Assembly: GCA_020848545.1 (NCBI GenBank)
Contig: JADLHZ010000059.1
Coordinates: 1-50,956, forward strand
Source of the DNA: Deltaproteobacteria bacterium
Lineage (GTDB): Bacteria; Myxococcota; JADLHZ01
Direction of reading: 5' to 3'
Length of the DNA: 50,956 nucleotides
The position numbers and the translations under genes were made by a program. Below are positions 50,889-50,956 of the stretch, piece by piece. Every line of letters begins with the position of its first letter. Within the stretch, counting starts at the first letter, position 1. The notes beneath the pieces are model-generated. The model was not told the DNA's origin, made no database searches, and saw nothing but the letters and a program-made list of their open reading frames with translations.

Positions 50889-50956
50889 GAACAAGGCGAT
50901 GTTCGAGGCGAGACGAAAACCGTTTCGAGCTCATTGCTCGAGGCGAACTTCAATGC

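Overview
The window reads as chromosomal DNA from a GC-rich deltaproteobacterial-type organism, most likely a member of Myxococcota. Evidence: strongly GC-biased third codon positions; two secreted proteins ending in MYXO-CTERM-type tails (a Cys, a hydrophobic stretch and an Arg-rich end; genes at 7739 and 41746); a CarF-type plasmalogen desaturase; a eukaryotic-type Ser/Thr kinase and PP2C phosphatase; many receiver-domain proteins, including one with a DUF4388-like domain; and frequent 4-bp start/stop overlaps using GTG and TTG. I saw no tRNA, rRNA, CRISPR array or transposase. Order and genus cannot be told from the sequence alone.

Layout. 124-5110 (minus): dapF followed by two response-regulator-like proteins and a secreted protein, tightly packed. 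5239-8629 (plus): ftsH, then a secreted protein coupled to a matrixin-type metalloprotease. 8695-15514: an accessory island with a small unknown protein, a 1412-residue repeat-containing protein, two SycD-like TPR proteins and two paralogous coiled-coil proteins; the set recalls type III secretion substrates and chaperones, but no secretion machine is present. 15628-18727: an MFS transporter coupled to a PlsC-family acyltransferase, and a DUF4124-like protein. 18728-19427: a 700-bp gene-free region with a hairpin, a long inverted repeat and seven tandem 23-bp units. 19428-24413: lipoproteins, a Cys-rich protein with all cysteines in one 3-residue register, a TPR protein and an FHA protein.

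24538-35115 is the core of the window: a nearly complete C5 heme pathway. hemE-hemY-hemA-hemC-hemL-[receiver-hemH]-hemF-pssA run leftwards with overlapping or nearly touching genes, and hemD-hemB run rightwards from a shared 280-bp control region holding a perfect 12-bp inverted repeat. The pathway from glutamyl-tRNA to protoheme is covered. Ferrochelatase is encoded in one reading frame behind an intact phospho-receiver domain, an arrangement I do not recognise from described ferrochelatases and the strongest candidate here for something new. 35137-38088 holds a fused GT51 glycosyltransferase and carF; CarF mediates the response to singlet oxygen made by protoporphyrin IX in Myxococcus xanthus, so its proximity to this cluster may be meaningful.

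38202-50833 is mixed housekeeping and envelope content: M23 peptidase, PP2C phosphatase, recN, a MYXO-CTERM amidase, an alpha/beta hydrolase, a membrane Ser/Thr kinase, a NodB-type deacetylase, HMG-CoA synthase with a striking AT-rich palindrome upstream, and an MCE-domain protein. A short GTTGACGTCGCC-type element recurs in intergenic DNA near both window edges and at 38.1 kb.
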